Of a DNA stretch of 64,000 nt, positions 1-11,560 are shown one piece after another (position 1 is the first letter of the stretch; the number at the start of each line of letters is the position of its first letter). This stretch comes from Malania oleifera. Taxonomy: Eukaryota; Streptophyta; Magnoliopsida; Santalales; Ximeniaceae. Made by a program: the position numbers and the translations under genes. The notes below the pieces were generated by a model. It searched no databases. It worked only from the letters and a program-made list of their open reading frames with translations, and was not told the DNA's origin. Location of the stretch: assembly GCF_029873635.1 (NCBI RefSeq), contig NC_080422.1:15345936-15409935 (forward strand). The letters run 5' to 3'.

Positions 1-2770
1 ACAGTGATTTCTCTTGGGAGGTGTTTGATTCGCAGCATAAAAAAATGTTCTCATGAAATGACATTCCTACTTGCTAGGAATGAAATGTTTATCCGGTGAG
101 AATATTTGTTTGATTCGCACTGTAACATTCTCAAGCAAGACTTCTATGTCGATGTTTAGTTCAACGTGAGAAAATTTCAGAAGACATTTCAAGAGCATGA
201 CTATTATATCATTGACGCATGCATTCCCAATGCATACAAAATAATTATATTTTTACCGCAGAAATTATTAAGAATATTTTCTTGATTAAATTCATGTCAT
301 AAATTTTTCAAAAGTCATAAATTAAAAAATTAACTCTTAAATAATCTAATTTATTGAAAAGAATGAGGTAATATAGTGTCAAATAATAATAATAATAATA
401 ATAATTGAACTATATTATTACAACACAAATAAATTAATTTCATTTTATTAAAATAATGTGATATATAGTGGTATTGTTGTTCAAGTTGCAAAAATAACAA
501 GGACAATTTAGTTCAAAACGAAAGATTTTCATGAAACTTTGCTATGGAGGAGGATTGAATGAGATGCTCATATTGTGAGAATAATTCATTTTTTGGGATA
601 TTAAAACGATTGCTATGTAGGATTCAGGAATGTTAAAAGATATCTAAGCAAAAAGATCTGAGCTATACTGTTTAGGTTTTGAAAATTTTAAAGACCTCTC
701 TTAAACTTTGTAAGAAATAATTTTTTCAAAGCCAATCTTTTCTCCCTCTTAGGGTTTGAGCCTTGTTAGTACCCATGAATCCAACAAAAACATCAACTCA
801 TCTTTTTCCTTTTTGTGAACAATTTCTTTCGTTCATTTCTTGTAATAAATATAGGAATTCTCATTACGTCTACTAATCTCATTGATGATGGAAAATCTAA
901 GTGGGTTCATACTGGGTCTTTTTGATTGCTCCCGATCCATGTAATGGAATAAAGTAATGTATGTTTGGAGAACATAAACAAATGGAATTTGTTTCTCATA
1001 CAATTCAGTTTCTTAGGAATGGCAATTCCTGAAGAGAGTAGGCCAGACCTGTGGAGTCTAGTGGCACCTCCACTAGTATATGTGTGTGTGGGCGTGGAGT
1101 AGTTCAAATGGGATTGAGAAATTAATGTGCTGTGGAACTTGGTCTTTTCAAAACCAAACCAACCCACACTAACAGCTTACCAGAGAGTGAAAATTAGGAA
1201 AAGGTTCAGAATGATTTGTGTCCAACTAGCTCACGCCTGTTCCATGTTATTCATACATAAAGAGCATATATGCTGTTGCATGCCTTACATCTTCCCTTCA
1301 TAGACTCTATGTAGTGGTTGGTCTCAACTCTCACCACCTATTCATTCATATATAAATTAATATAAAAAAAAAAAAAAAAAAAAAGGAATGAAAGTGGCCC
1401 GCGTGATAAAAAGATATTGATTTTTCTTAAAATTTAAAAATTCCAGAGAGTGCTCCTAAAATTTTAAAAATTTCAAGTACCTTCTGCGAATCTTTTACCA
1501 AAAAAACAACTTTTTTGGAGGCAGATTTATGTCTCCCTTAGATTTGCTAAAAAGGTATAAATCTTTTATTATATTTTGCAAAGAGATTAGTCTTTTGAGT
1601 TTATATTTGTTCATTTTTGACAAATTTTAGGAGATGTTTATGATATTTTTAAAATATCAAAGGGGGTCAATAGTATTTTTGAAACCTCAAAAGAGGTTCG
1701 TGTCTTTTTACCAAATTTTACAGCAGAGTCAATGCATTTTACTCATAAAAGAAGCCCATAACACAGTACTCCACATTTAGCATGAAAGAGTGTTATTAGG
1801 TTATAAAGTTCTTTACTTTGTGATGATAATAGGAGAATCATCTCAATATATACAGTATTATTCTTTAGTTTTTATGTAGAAAAATGTTTTCACATTTAAC
1901 GTGAAATATACTATTTCAGTCAATCAACATCCACACAATTTTTACGCATTTGGTGCTTTCATTTCCTACATTTTCACCTTAACTATAAATTTATATAGCT
2001 TATAAAATAATAATTTAATTATATTGTTGAACTTATTTTTTATACATTCTTTCTCTTTTATATATATTTTTTGAGTAGGATCTAATGATGCTAGGGATCT
2101 TCTTTTTGCTTTTCTCACTTAGCAATCTCATATAGGGTGTGTATTAAAAAATTTTAATATACACGTGAAAAAAGCTCATATAGATTAATCTACTTAAATG
2201 AGTTTGTTTGTTATTAAAATGCTCAACTTTTTTCCAATTGAGCACTAAATTTTCACCTTAATTAAAAATCCAAAACCCCTTAAACCCTCAAGCCACAACC
2301 ATAATAAAGGTATTTTCTTTTCCATAAATAAATAAAAAAAAACAAGAGCCAAAATCACAATGCAACTAATGCCGCCTTGGCGTTCTCAAATTATTGTACA
2401 ATCTTAAATTAATTTAATAATAAAAGTTATAATGGGAAAAGATTGTATGCCTACCATACATAGATTATCTTCTACTAAAAAACATACGAGTTATCAAAAG
2501 TGACGTGATAATGATTGGAGTTTTCGAGTTATCAAAACAAAAAAACACATACAAACACATACATGCATTTCTACTCTATGCTATTTTATTTAAAACTTTA
2601 TTGGAGAGATTAATCTCATACTTTAAATCTCAATTTGAATAGATTTAAATAAAATTATACTTTTATTTAAACCAATGCAAATTAAAACTAAAATTAAAAG
2701 TTAAAAACTTATGCTTTCCGACTGTCATTTTTTTTTTCAATGAAACGTGTACGTACGTAGAGCTGGAATC
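1..2770. other. AT-rich intergenic DNA, no gene recognised
   Basis: I find no ORF with recognisable protein features on either strand. Visible structure is limited to a short (TAA)n run near 387-406, a poly-A run near 1363-1384 and a short TG-rich stretch near 1080-1092. The phrase 'gtttgattcgca' occurs near 26 and again near 109, so the first 130 bases may be the end of an old MITE-like element, but I could not find its partner end. The stretch ends just downstream of the OFP gene's stop codon; a minus-strand AATAAA (plus TTTATT near 2585) is a possible poly-A signal for it. Confidence 0.6.
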
Positions 2771-3526
2771 TCACGTTACATCACCCTTCTTGTTCCTGCT
2801 TCCCCCGGCGGCCGTGCTCGGCTGAAGTTTACCAGAATTTTGGCGCAGAACCACCACGAGGTCCACAAAAGCACTCAGAATATACTTATACGACTTCCTC
2901 TCGTTCAAATTCAAGTAGCCAAAAAGCAGCTCTTCCATGAAATCCCACTCCACCTTCCTCTCCTCCCGGAACCTCGCCTCCATTATATTCTCCATCGACC
3001 GCCGGAAATCCTCGTACGGCGTGGCCGAGTACCTCAACACCGCGATGCAGTCGTCGGCAAGCGCCAGCCCATCCCTCCGCTGGCCGGCGCCGGCGATGGA
3101 GCTCGACCCCGAGCTCGAGCTCGAACGCGCCTCCTCCTCCGTCGAGGTCAGGCTCAACCGGGCTACCTCCGCCGCCGGGTCGCCCAAGGCGAACGGGTCG
3201 GACCCGAATACGGCATCCTTGGAGTCAGTCGGACGGGCGGGCGGCCCATGTGGGCTCTCGTCGCCGTTTTCGTTGGGGTAGAGGGACTTGAAGTTCTCGA
3301 AAAGAAAGCGGTCGACGTCGGAGAGGGTGGCGGCGTGGCCGTCTGAGGGGGAGGCGGCGGAGGGCTCGGCGGCGTGGTGGCGATAGGCGAAGGAAGGGGT
3401 CTTGGGGAAGCGGCAGCCGGCGAGGATTTTGGCTGTTGGGTTGGAGGGGAAAGGGTTGTGGGGGTTTGGCTTTTTGAGCTTGGAGAGGTAAAGTTGAATG
3501 GATTTTTGAAAGTGTTTCTTTGGCAT
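2771..3526 (-). CDS. OFP14-like: OVATE family protein, OFP14-like transcriptional repressor
   Basis: The product is 251 aa, in the normal range for the family. OVATE family proteins are plant-specific nuclear repressors that bind TALE/KNOX-BELL homeodomain partners and affect organ shape and cell elongation. The N terminus (MPKKHFQKSIQLYLSKLKK) and the motif at residues 66-83 (ATLSDVDRFLFENFKSLY) match the OFP13/14/16/18 group. A serine- and acid-rich linker covers about residues 110-157. The C-terminal OVATE domain spans about 158-230 and contains DDCIAVLRYS, EDFRRSM, WDFMEELLFGYLNLN and YILSAFVDL. I chose the ATG at 3526 because the family N terminus starts there; the frame stays open upstream without OFP-like sequence. 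There is no intron, as usual for OFPs. The gene is strongly GC-rich against AT-rich flanks. Family membership is secure; the exact orthologue is inferred. Confidence 0.93.
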   Translation of the reverse strand: MPKKHFQKSIQLYLSKLKKPNPHNPFPSNPTAKILAGCRFPKTPSFAYRHHAAEPSAASPSDGHAATLSDVDRFLFENFKSLYPNENGDESPHGPPARPTDSKDAVFGSDPFALGDPAAEVARLSLTSTEEEARSSSSSGSSSIAGAGQRRDGLALADDCIAVLRYSATPYEDFRRSMENIMEARFREERKVEWDFMEELLFGYLNLNERKSYKYILSAFVDLVVVLRQNSGKLQPSTAAGGSRNKKGDVT

Positions 3527-3588
3527 TTCTTTTTTTAATGCTAGGGTTTTTTTGTTTGGGTGAAGAGAATGGGGAGAGCGTGAACGTG

Positions 3589-3595
3589 TTTTATA
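3589..3595 (-). promoter_or_regulatory. TATA box of the OFP gene
   Basis: The minus strand reads TATAAAA about 63 bases upstream of the OFP start codon. This leaves room for a 5' leader of about 30 bases that includes the plant leader-like 'aaaccctag'. The position is right for a core promoter; the transcription start itself is inferred. Confidence 0.6.
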
Positions 3596-3599
3596 TGAA

Positions 3600-4341
3600 A
3601 AAAGAAAGTAACATAAAGTATTAATGGTGTAGGTTTCTTTTTGTGAGAATGTGTTTGCAGGTGGACGTAGGTAGGGGGAGTTGGATTTGTGTGAAAAGTT
3701 CAAACAAATTGAGTTAATGTTGCAGGATGGTTTAGGTAAGATACATTTGAAGGGTTTAATGTGGGGTTAGATGGATATTTATTTATCCCGGAACAGTATT
3801 TTGGTTAAATGTTAAGATTTGCTAGAAAGTATGGAGAGGGATATGAGATGGGAGATATGCCACTATCATCTCGTAAAATATGGAGAGGGATATGAGATGG
3901 AAGACAAAAGAATAGATCAATTTATTTAAGGATTTTTTGTTTGAGAAGCAATAAATATTAAGGTTGGATTTTTGGTTGGGCTTGTTTTAACCTAATTTTA
4001 TTAATCAATTAGATTTGGAATCTAATTAAATCTTATTTATTTATTTATTTAGAATTGTTCTTCTATCTCTCTTCTTTTAAAAAAAAAATTAAGTCTATTC
4101 ATGTTTCAGTATTCTCACATTTTGGAGACCTCTCGTAGAAGTACAATTTTTAGAAAATTGTCTTTTTTAGATTTATTTTGAGTTTTTCTTTTTTTTTTTA
4201 GACACTTTTATATTTTCTTTCTTTCAAAATAAAAAAGAAAATAAAACAACATGGATTGATTAAAAATATATATATATTTAGGGGAATAAAATTAAAAAAG
4301 AAAAAGTTGTTTTAATTAGAGAAAATTTAAAAGTAAATGTT
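3600..4341. other. Upstream/intergenic AT-rich DNA with a short local duplication
   Basis: No gene is visible. A phrase of about 20 bases (atggagagggatatgagatg) occurs twice, near 3831 and 3880, a local direct duplication. The remainder is poly-A/T and simple AT sequence. Confidence 0.5.
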
Positions 4342-4346
4342 GTTGC
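4342..4346. repeat. Target-site duplication, left copy, solo LTR A
   Basis: gttgc here matches gttgc at 6288-6292 exactly. The pair defines both ends of the solo LTR. Confidence 0.8.
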
Positions 4347-6287
4347 TGTTAGAAATGGTGTAGTCCAAGAGATAGGTGAATTGGGTATTTAAAAATTAAT
4401 GCAAATACTTTAAATGATTTTAACTACAATTTAATCAAGTGATCAACCAACAAGAAAGCCAATCAATATTCACAATAAATATAAGCAAATATAAATATGC
4501 TCAAATTAAAGAAATTAGGGAAGAGGGAATAAAACCCAAATTTTTACATGGTTCAGTTATACCTACCTACGTCCTTGCCTCAAGAAAATCACTTGAGGAT
4601 TTCACTATCCGCTCCTTTAACAGGTGGAGCCACCTCCCTCCTTCACTTGGTGGAGAAGCCTTTACAGTCCCTCCTTACAGATGGAGATGCCTTTACAATC
4701 CCTCCTTGTAAGCGGAGATACATCTTCAAGCAATATCTTCTTGCTTGGCACAATTCACACCTGAGCTGTTATTTGCAGAAAGAAAAATCAAATGGTGTAT
4801 AATAAATGCTCTTCAATTGAGCTAATGAGTACAATAAGAATAACATGCTAATGCACTCTCAAAAGATTATGAATGAAACTCAAAGAGTCTAAAAATGAGC
4901 ACTTGAAGGATAAACAATGATAATATACCCCAAATATATCACTTATCTTAAAGAGAAGGCATGTGCCCAACATTAATGGGGGAAATCACCTACAAAGTCA
5001 ATCACTTGACCAGAGCCATTGACGTCGGTCGTATATTAATCAGAGTGATCCACATCAAGCGCTATAAATGATAGATCTACCAGAGTCAAACCTGACCAGT
5101 ATAAAAGGTGTACTACGGAGAGGCTAAGGTATCTCATTCTAATCCAATTTTACTATTGCTTACAACCTCTCTTAAAACACTTCCTTACTTAAGCATCGGA
5201 GAGATCCCCCGGAGTACACCCCGGGTCCTCCAAGCTGCGTTTGTTTTCGTCTTTTTCAGGTGATCAGGATCAAAAAGTTTGTCGAAGGTCAGATCGACAT
5301 TTTTGGTAGCAACAAATGAAATTACAAAGTGCTTGAGAAAGATTTTCAACAAAAGATCAAAAACTTGGATTTAGATGATGGAAGTGTATCTCTCTTTTTC
5401 GTGTTGTTAAAACAAGTTAGAAACCTTGTATTTATAGTCAAAATGGCCTACTAGCTGTTTTATAACCGTTGGGGGTTAAAAATATTTATTTATTTCGAAA
5501 ACTAGTCGTTTTCTAATTATTACGCCATTTTTCTTTAGAGGTCCAATGATTGAGGCGAAGGCCCAGTCGGCCGGATGTCAAATCCACGACTTTTGGTTGA
5601 CCGAAGTAAAGATTTGGTTGCCCGAATTTTGGGTTTTCCGCTGCGGATACCTTTCAATAATTTGGTCATAACTTTTTAAATAAAACTCCAAATTGGACGT
5701 TTTTAGTATCAAAAGAAAGTTAAGAAAAAATTTCACAACTTTTATACTGAACACTTTTTAAGATGAAAAGTAATTGATCAAGAAAATCGCTCATCAATGC
5801 GGCGGTAGAAACATGAAGGATTTTGAAAAACTTGTTTTGGGATTTTTCATTCCAAAAATGATTTTAACACTTTGCACATTTGTAAAATGATTTTCAACAC
5901 CTTGAAGTAATTTTTGCACATCTCAAAAATGGTTTTTAATGGAATATAGAGTGCCTAAGGTCCAACTAAGATCATTTATGAGTTTCTTCACATAATCAAT
6001 GAAATTGTACTTACATAGGTCCTATTTGTAAAATACATGAAATAAATTTTTTAAATTCTTCAAGTTTGGATTTCATGTGTTTCATAATCATAGTCATTGT
6101 CTTCAAGCTTGATCTTTATATGATCCATGTTAATAGCCAATTAGTATCATCTTGTACGCTTCATAACTTTCCAATTTGCATCTTTCATTGTGCTTAGTAC
6201 CTTAATACTTGTATACACACTTAGTAGCACAATTAGATGTCTTGATTTATCATTATCAAAACGAGATGAAACTTAGAAAAGCTAGCA
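4347..6287 (-). mobile_element. Copia-type solo LTR with perfect TSD (solo LTR A)
   Basis: The segment runs TG...CA and is flanked by the identical 5-base sequence gttgc at 4342-4346 and 6288-6292. That is a target-site duplication, with no internal region left, so this is a solo LTR. Its minus-strand end (CTTGGACTACACCATTTCTAACA-type, after a CCCAATTCACC run) and the internal phrase 'catggttcag...ctacgtccttgcctc' are typical of plant Ty1-copia LTRs. A minus-strand TATAAATA at 5429-5436 marks the promoter. Weak dyad motifs (ggttgaccga, cagtcggccgg) lie upstream of it at about 5560-5640. The element is interrupted by a nested LTR at 4918-5311. Superfamily is inferred from LTR style, since no coding region remains. 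Confidence 0.8.
4918..5311 (+). mobile_element. Nested 394-bp solo LTR (solo LTR B), gypsy/Tat- or TRIM-like
   Basis: The segment starts TGATAATATACC and ends GGTAGCA. It is flanked by acaa at 4914-4917 and 5312-5315, and removing it restores a continuous outer LTR. The phrases 'cagtataaaaggtgtac' (TATA region) and 'cttaagcatcggagagatc' followed by 'ccccgggtcctcc' are the common 3' portion of short plant gypsy LTRs of the Tat type. A 4-base TSD is shorter than the usual 5, so one boundary may be off by a base. Confidence 0.62.
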
Positions 6288-6292
6288 GTTGC

Positions 6293-7190
6293 ATGTTTTC
6301 TTGTGCTTGTTCTCTTGCTTTCAAACACATTAAAAAGTTTTAAAGAATTAAACTAAAATATAGCACAGTCATGGGATTCCAAGGTCTTCTTAAATTTTGA
6401 AACTTAAAAAAAAAAACATATTTTCTTAGTCAAATAATGGTTGAAAATTTATGCAATATCAAAGTTTAGTTCGATCTAACTAACCCTAATAAGATTGGCA
6501 AATCATATCGAAGAAGATCGTTGAGGTGCTTTTGATTTTTGTTCTTAATGTTATTTACATTGCTTAAACTCTTCACTCATATTTCACAAAAATTGAAACT
6601 GACCAATTTGAAACAGACCCACTTCCTACAAAATTAATCATCTATTCGTTAAGGTTTTTACATAGTATCATTTGTGGAATAAAAAATGCTACTATCTTAG
6701 CACGAGATGAAACTATACTTTGAAATCCATACATTAAACATGCAAATTGACTCTACCATTTAATCAGATTAAGTTTATATATAGGTCAAAATGAGACTGC
6801 AAGTGATGGCTCAAGTCATTTCACATACCCAGTATATATCTCTATATAAACTTTATAACTATTTTATTATTTTTTTGCTAAAGACAAGATTGAATTGAAG
6901 TTAATTTACAAGTAATTTTCTAGTTAACCATAAATATTTCTTAATATAGGAGATAATGTTCCAATAAACATATTTCAATTCCATCAAACATTTATTAGAA
7001 AACCTAATGTAATTTTTAAGTATATTTTACTAGCTCAAAATGGAAATATTGTAAAAGTGTTCTATAAGTTATTATCTGTGCAATAGGGCGTTTCCGTCCA
7101 TACCAATGTTCATTTTCTATATCCATCAACATAAGGTTTTACTTGTATGCATATCATTACTCTTTAATAATTTTTTAAGACTATGTTGTG
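6293..7190. other. AT-rich DNA, nothing recognised
   Basis: There is no ORF of protein-like composition and no repeat structure beyond simple AT bias. The boundary with the LTR remnant that follows is not sharp. Confidence 0.4.
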
Positions 7191-7199
7191 CAGAGTGGC

Positions 7200-7681
7200 C
7201 TCAGTGCCAATGCGCAGTGGAAACCAACAAATCAAATCTGGAACAAGCAATGCAAGTAACCAACGATGAATATACAAAAACAATCAATCACATAGAGAAC
7301 AAAATGCAGCAACAAGAATACACAACATAAAAAATTACGTGGTTCGGCAATGTATCTACGTCCATGGAAGCAAGCGATTGATTTTCATTATCAATAATCA
7401 AAGCTCACATCAAAGGTTACAAATATAGTTTATATATTAATCCTATGCACACAGAAGACTTATAAAGCATCTAAAATACTTCTGCAGCAAATTCCGGAGG
7501 AAAATCCTTCAAATCTCCTAATTTATTGATCTCCCGATTCAAAATTCATGATTTGCGTTGAACGAAACCATCAACAGTTTTAGCAAACCGTTGACGGTTT
7601 AATACTGAGAGTTGTTCCCCTTCATATTGAAACCATTGACGGTTTCAGGAAAACCATCGACGATTATCTCCCAAGACCAAA
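7200..7681. mobile_element. Left part of an old LTR interrupted by Gypsy-1
   Basis: The phrase 'acgtggttcggcaatgtatctacgtcc' type (near 7337-7365) is the internal signature seen in the other copia LTRs of this window. At 7558-7675 several dyad motifs built on AACCGTTGACGGTTT occur. The continuation is found beyond Gypsy-1 at 16076, where 'ccatcgatcaccatcgacc' continues the same motif series. I could not fix the outer ends or a TSD, so this is a remnant of a copia-type LTR by similarity of style. Confidence 0.45.
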
Positions 7682-7767
7682 TGTAGTGATCCTAAAAAAA
7701 GAAAAAATTAATTAAAAAAATAAAATTAATTTTTTTTAAAAATAAATATTAATTAAATAAAATAATA

Positions 7768-7799
<32 letters not shown>

Positions 7800-7810
7800 T
7801 AATATTATAA

Positions 7811-7847
<37 letters not shown>

Positions 7848-9867
7848 AACCTGAAGGATCCTGAGATCCTTCAGGAAGGAGATAGAACAGAGAGCGTCCT
7901 TCTTTGTCTCCTTCGTCCCCTCTCTCCCACTCTACTTAATCTCGTCTCTGATATTCGGCCGATCAGAAATCCGAAGATACCATTGATTCCTATCACCGCC
8001 ACTGACAATCCTACTGGAGCGGATTTGATGTAGGAGCAGTATAGGCATATCTTTTGGGGTAAGGCTGATTTTCACTCTTACATCAGTTTTTCTTAAATCT
8101 TAAACCCAATTAATGAACAGAAATTACCAAAAGATTTGTGGGGAGATTCTCTACAATATAGTTGGAGCAGGTTTTCAAATTGGAGATCTGGGGCGGGATA
8201 AATTTAATAATTTAGGCTTTATTAGGCTATTTAAGGTATTCAGAACTTAGAGGAATTTTAGGAAAAATTACTTTGGGGATTGTGACGAATAATGTGGTTA
8301 AGTTTGAATTTAAGGGTTCAGGAGTTTTGAACGTCGTGGGGCGTAGGCCAGGGTTTTATTGGACTTTTTAGGAATCAGGTAAGGGGATTAAGTTAAGTCG
8401 GCAATTTTATAAAATTTGAATTAATTTAATTGTTATGTTTATATAAATATATTTATTTATTTATTTATTCATTTGGGAATTTAACGGCTATTTTGAAAAC
8501 CAACTGTTCAAAATGGATTTTACAAACTTAGGATATATGGTATGATATTTTTGAATAAAATGAACAGTGGAAAGCTTGTTGGTTTATATGGATATGTTAA
8601 AATGTGAAAAATCGTGTGGCAGATGATTTAATTGGTATGAATTATTGTATATCTGGATTTGAGATTTTGAAATACTGAATTATTTTTTAAATACTACATC
8701 GTTTGAGAAATACTGGAAATGCTTGTGAAAATACTGGAACTATTTATGAAATGCTGGAGTTTGAACTAACGGCCAGTGGCCGGGCATTATTTGATTGCCC
8801 AAGGGTCAGGATTATTATTTGACGGCTGAGGGCCGAGTTTTAATTGATGGCTATATACTGGATTGTATTTTGTGGTTGGAGCCCAAGTTTTTGGAATAAT
8901 AAGAAATATATGTGAATTAAAGTTTTAAAATTTCTATTATCTAAATTGCATGATATGCTTTAAGAACCCTGGGGACCAGTGTATTGTGAGCACGATACCG
9001 TTGCTAGTTAGACCATGTACACCTACACTGTTCTAGATAGAAGTGTAGGGGGTCCAGCCGACTGCTTGCGTGAGGTTGAAGTAAGGGCATTGGACTCGTA
9101 GCTTTACTATGGATGCCTGCAGATGTGTTTGTAGAGGATTTTTTTTTTTTTTGACTTTGTTTGGCCTGATCACCCAGATTTAGTCTACCCTTCGGGTCGC
9201 ACAACTCATGCCATGGGGGAAGTAAATGGCGTGTTTGTCACAGAGATTGTCTTATATGCATTTCTGTTAATTTATGTGAATATGAATAATTAATAAGATA
9301 ATTTCGAGAGCTAGCTGAGAAAGGTGAGTGCCCTAGTAGTAATAATGGTATTAGAGCAGAGGGAAGCTACTTGTATGGCAAGTAATCTTCCTTATCCTTA
9401 ACTAATTGTGTGTGTGAGTGTAAAATAAGAATGTTTTCATAAATGTGTTTATCAACTTAGTGAACTGGTTATTTTCTATACACTAAATGCATGATAGCCA
9501 CACACTGACATTAATTTAGTATTTTCCTTATCGAGCTATGCCTCACCCCTACTTTACAAACTATCTTTTCAGGAAATCCTATAGATTAGGTCTAGCGGGC
9601 TAGAGGAGCGGGGCTAATGGTGTAAATTTATGTAGGTAGTGTGTATGGATAGAGAGTTTATTTTTGTGGAATTTTTTGGGTTGTAATTATGTGAAAATAG
9701 ATATATTTGTGTATAAAGATAGTTAGAACTCTGGTAATGTAATTTGAGGATTTTGTATTTTATTTTTGCTTCGTATATGTGTTTTATATTTGATGAATAA
9801 GGTATCAAGTACACAGATGTCACTAAAGTAGCACCCCGGGCCTATGTGGCGGGTTGGGGTCATTATA
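7682..9867 (+). repeat. Gypsy-1 5' LTR
   Basis: It begins tgtagtgatcc and ends ...ggtcattata; the terminal CA has become TA. Inside are an AT/TAA-rich tract with (TA)n near 7806-7841, the module 'gctgagaaaggtgagtgccc...agcagagggaagctacttgtatgg' near 9305-9395, and 'tgcctcacccctac...tttcagga' near 9540-9575. It matches the 3' LTR at 13954-16075 along its whole length with scattered differences. Confidence 0.9.
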
Positions 9868-9869
9868 GG

Positions 9870-9881
9870 TGGTATCAGAGC
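9870..9881 (+). other. Gypsy-1 primer-binding site (tRNA-iMet)
   Basis: TGGTATCAGAGC, complementary to the 3' end of initiator Met tRNA, lies 3 bases after the 5' LTR. It is the minus-strand priming site used by most plant gypsy and copia elements. Confidence 0.9.
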
Positions 9882-10290
9882 CTAGGTTTGCTAAGTTCTG
9901 CAAACTTTGAGGATTGATAATTACCAGAGTATAGGTTGAGATAAGATAAGGATAGGAGTGGGTAGGTCAAAAAGGGATTTTGGTCCGGAAGCTTAGAGGC
10001 AGAAATCCTTTGATGGACTTCTGTGATTTTTTGAATCAGTCGCGAGTTTCAGAAAATCATGGTAAATCCATCGATGGTTTCGTTTCTGGGTTGAGGCACT
10101 GGAAGTCAGAAAATTTAGGTTGGAATGTTATGATGAGTGGGCATGTGTGTGAAGTTAATGTTAGGATTGAGATTTTTACCTCAATGGTTTTGTGATAGAA
10201 TTAGAATATGAATTATTAAATTAGAACCTATATATTATATCAATTCCATTATTCCATAGTTGCATTAATTATGTTAAATGTGAAATTTCT
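9882..10290 (+). other. Gypsy-1 leader; gag deleted
   Basis: This stretch of about 400 bases lies between the PBS and the protease, where gag of about 1 kb is expected. It has no gag or zinc-knuckle coding. It holds a leader segment at about 9998-10085 (cagaaatcctttgatgg ... ggtaaatccatcgatggt) that recurs at about 58010-58090 in another family. gag was probably lost by internal deletion. Confidence 0.6.
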
Positions 10291-10293
10291 AAG

Positions 10294-10698
10294 TTGGGTT
10301 ATATCCTATTTACACATTGTCAGATGATGCCATTGTATTATTTGATTCAGGTGCAACCCACTCATTTTGTGTTTCAGGGATTAGAGACAGAGTTAGTAGT
10401 GGACACACCGACAGGGTCAGTGCTAGTATGTAGTAAGGTGATCAGGGATTATCTAGTAGAGATTCAGGGGAGAGTGTTGCCTGCTAGTTTGATAGTTCTT
10501 GATATGCATGGTTTTGACATTATTCTGAGCATGGACTGGCTAGCATCTAGCTATGTGAGCATTGACTGTCGCAGGAAGGAGGTGGTATTTAGACCTCTTG
10601 GGGAGCAGGAGTTTGTATTTGTTGGGTTGTGTGTGCGTTCAACACCACGAATCCTTTCGGCTATCCAGACAAAGAGGTTACTTTTAGGGGAATGCTAG
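10294..10698 (+). pseudogene. Gypsy-1 aspartic protease, frameshifted
   Basis: Retroviral-type protease that would release gag and pol proteins in the virus-like particle. The catalytic triad is encoded at 10344-10352 (LFDSGATHSF) but in a different frame from the following part, so a frameshift sits just after the active site. The downstream half is readable: VVDTPTGSVLVC, ILDMHGFDIILSMDWL (usual GMDWL) and DCRRKEVVFRP. The last motif precedes the RT linker in this clade. Confidence 0.8.
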
Positions 10699-10710
10699 GT
10701 TTACCTTGCA

Positions 10711-11560
10711 GTGGTGAAGGAAATGCCAAAAGAGGAACTTAAGTTGGAAGATATCCCAGTGATAAGGGAGTTCTCTGATGTTTTTTCAGAGGATTTACCA
10801 GGGTTGCCTCCTGATCGGGAGGTGGAATTTGCAATTGATCTGATCCCAGGGATAGCACCAATCTCTAAAGCCCCATACATAATGACTCCAGCTGAACTAA
10901 AGGAGCTAAAGGATCAACTACAGGAGCTTCTAGACAGGGGGTTTATCAGACCGAGTGTATCACTCTGGGGTGCACCGGTGTTATTTGTGAAGAAGAAGGA
11001 TGGGTCGATGAGGATGTGCATCGACTACTGGGAGATTAATAAGGTAATGGTGAAGAACAAGTATCCATTACCTCGAATTGGTGACCTGTTTGATCATCTT
11101 CAGGGGGTACGCAAATTTTCTTTAAAATCGATCTACGATCTGGATATCATCAGGTGAAGGTTAGATCAGATAATGTAGCAAAAACTGCTTTTCAGACTCG
11201 GTACGACCATTACGAGTTCTTGGTTATGTCGTTCGGGTTGACAAATGCTCTAACGGTATTTATGGATCTGAAGAACAGGGCATTCCACGAGTACTTAGAC
11301 CAGTTTGTTATTATGTTCATAGATGATATTTTGGTCTATTCGAGGAGCCCTAAGGAGCATTAAGCTCGCCTAAGACTAGTACTTCAGGTGCTCAGGGAAA
11401 AGAAGTTATTTGCTAAACTTAAGAAATGTGAATTTTGGCTAGAGCAGGTTGCATTTCTGGGTCATGTGGTATCCAAGGAAGGGATTTCAGTGGATCCGAG
11501 CAAAGTAGAGGCTATAGTTGATTGGGTGAGGCCGAAGAAGCAGGAAGTCAGAAGTTTCTA
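10711..11560 (+). pseudogene. Gypsy-1 reverse transcriptase, broken
   Basis: RNA-dependent DNA polymerase of the element. Visible in order: [20 protein letters not shown] linker, [43 protein letters not shown], a frameshift near 11115-11155, [15 protein letters not shown], then the catalytic [12 protein letters not shown] (FIDD box). A stop follows at 11361, and the sequence continues in register as [19 protein letters not shown]. The FIDDIL box and the P-L-P-R-I motif are those of plant gypsy chromoviruses. The enzyme cannot be made intact. Confidence 0.88.

Noticed and set aside
907-1167. Minus-strand open frame of 86 codons
   Set aside because: There is no recognisable motif, the region is AT-rich and non-coding in character, and no neighbouring exons or promoter were seen.
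2747-3346. Long open frames on the plus strand over the OFP gene
   Set aside because: They are shadows of the GC-rich OFP coding sequence. Their proteins are arginine- and proline-rich with no family features, while the minus-strand frame has a full OVATE domain.
7106-7330. Plus-strand 74-codon frame with a possible splice acceptor (ttgtgcag)
   Set aside because: No protein family is recognised, the region grades into an LTR remnant, and no second exon was seen.
9345-9362. PBS-like 'ggtattagagcagaggg' inside the Gypsy-1 LTR
   Set aside because: It lies within the LTR, not next to its end, and recurs as part of a conserved LTR module. The true PBS is at 9870.
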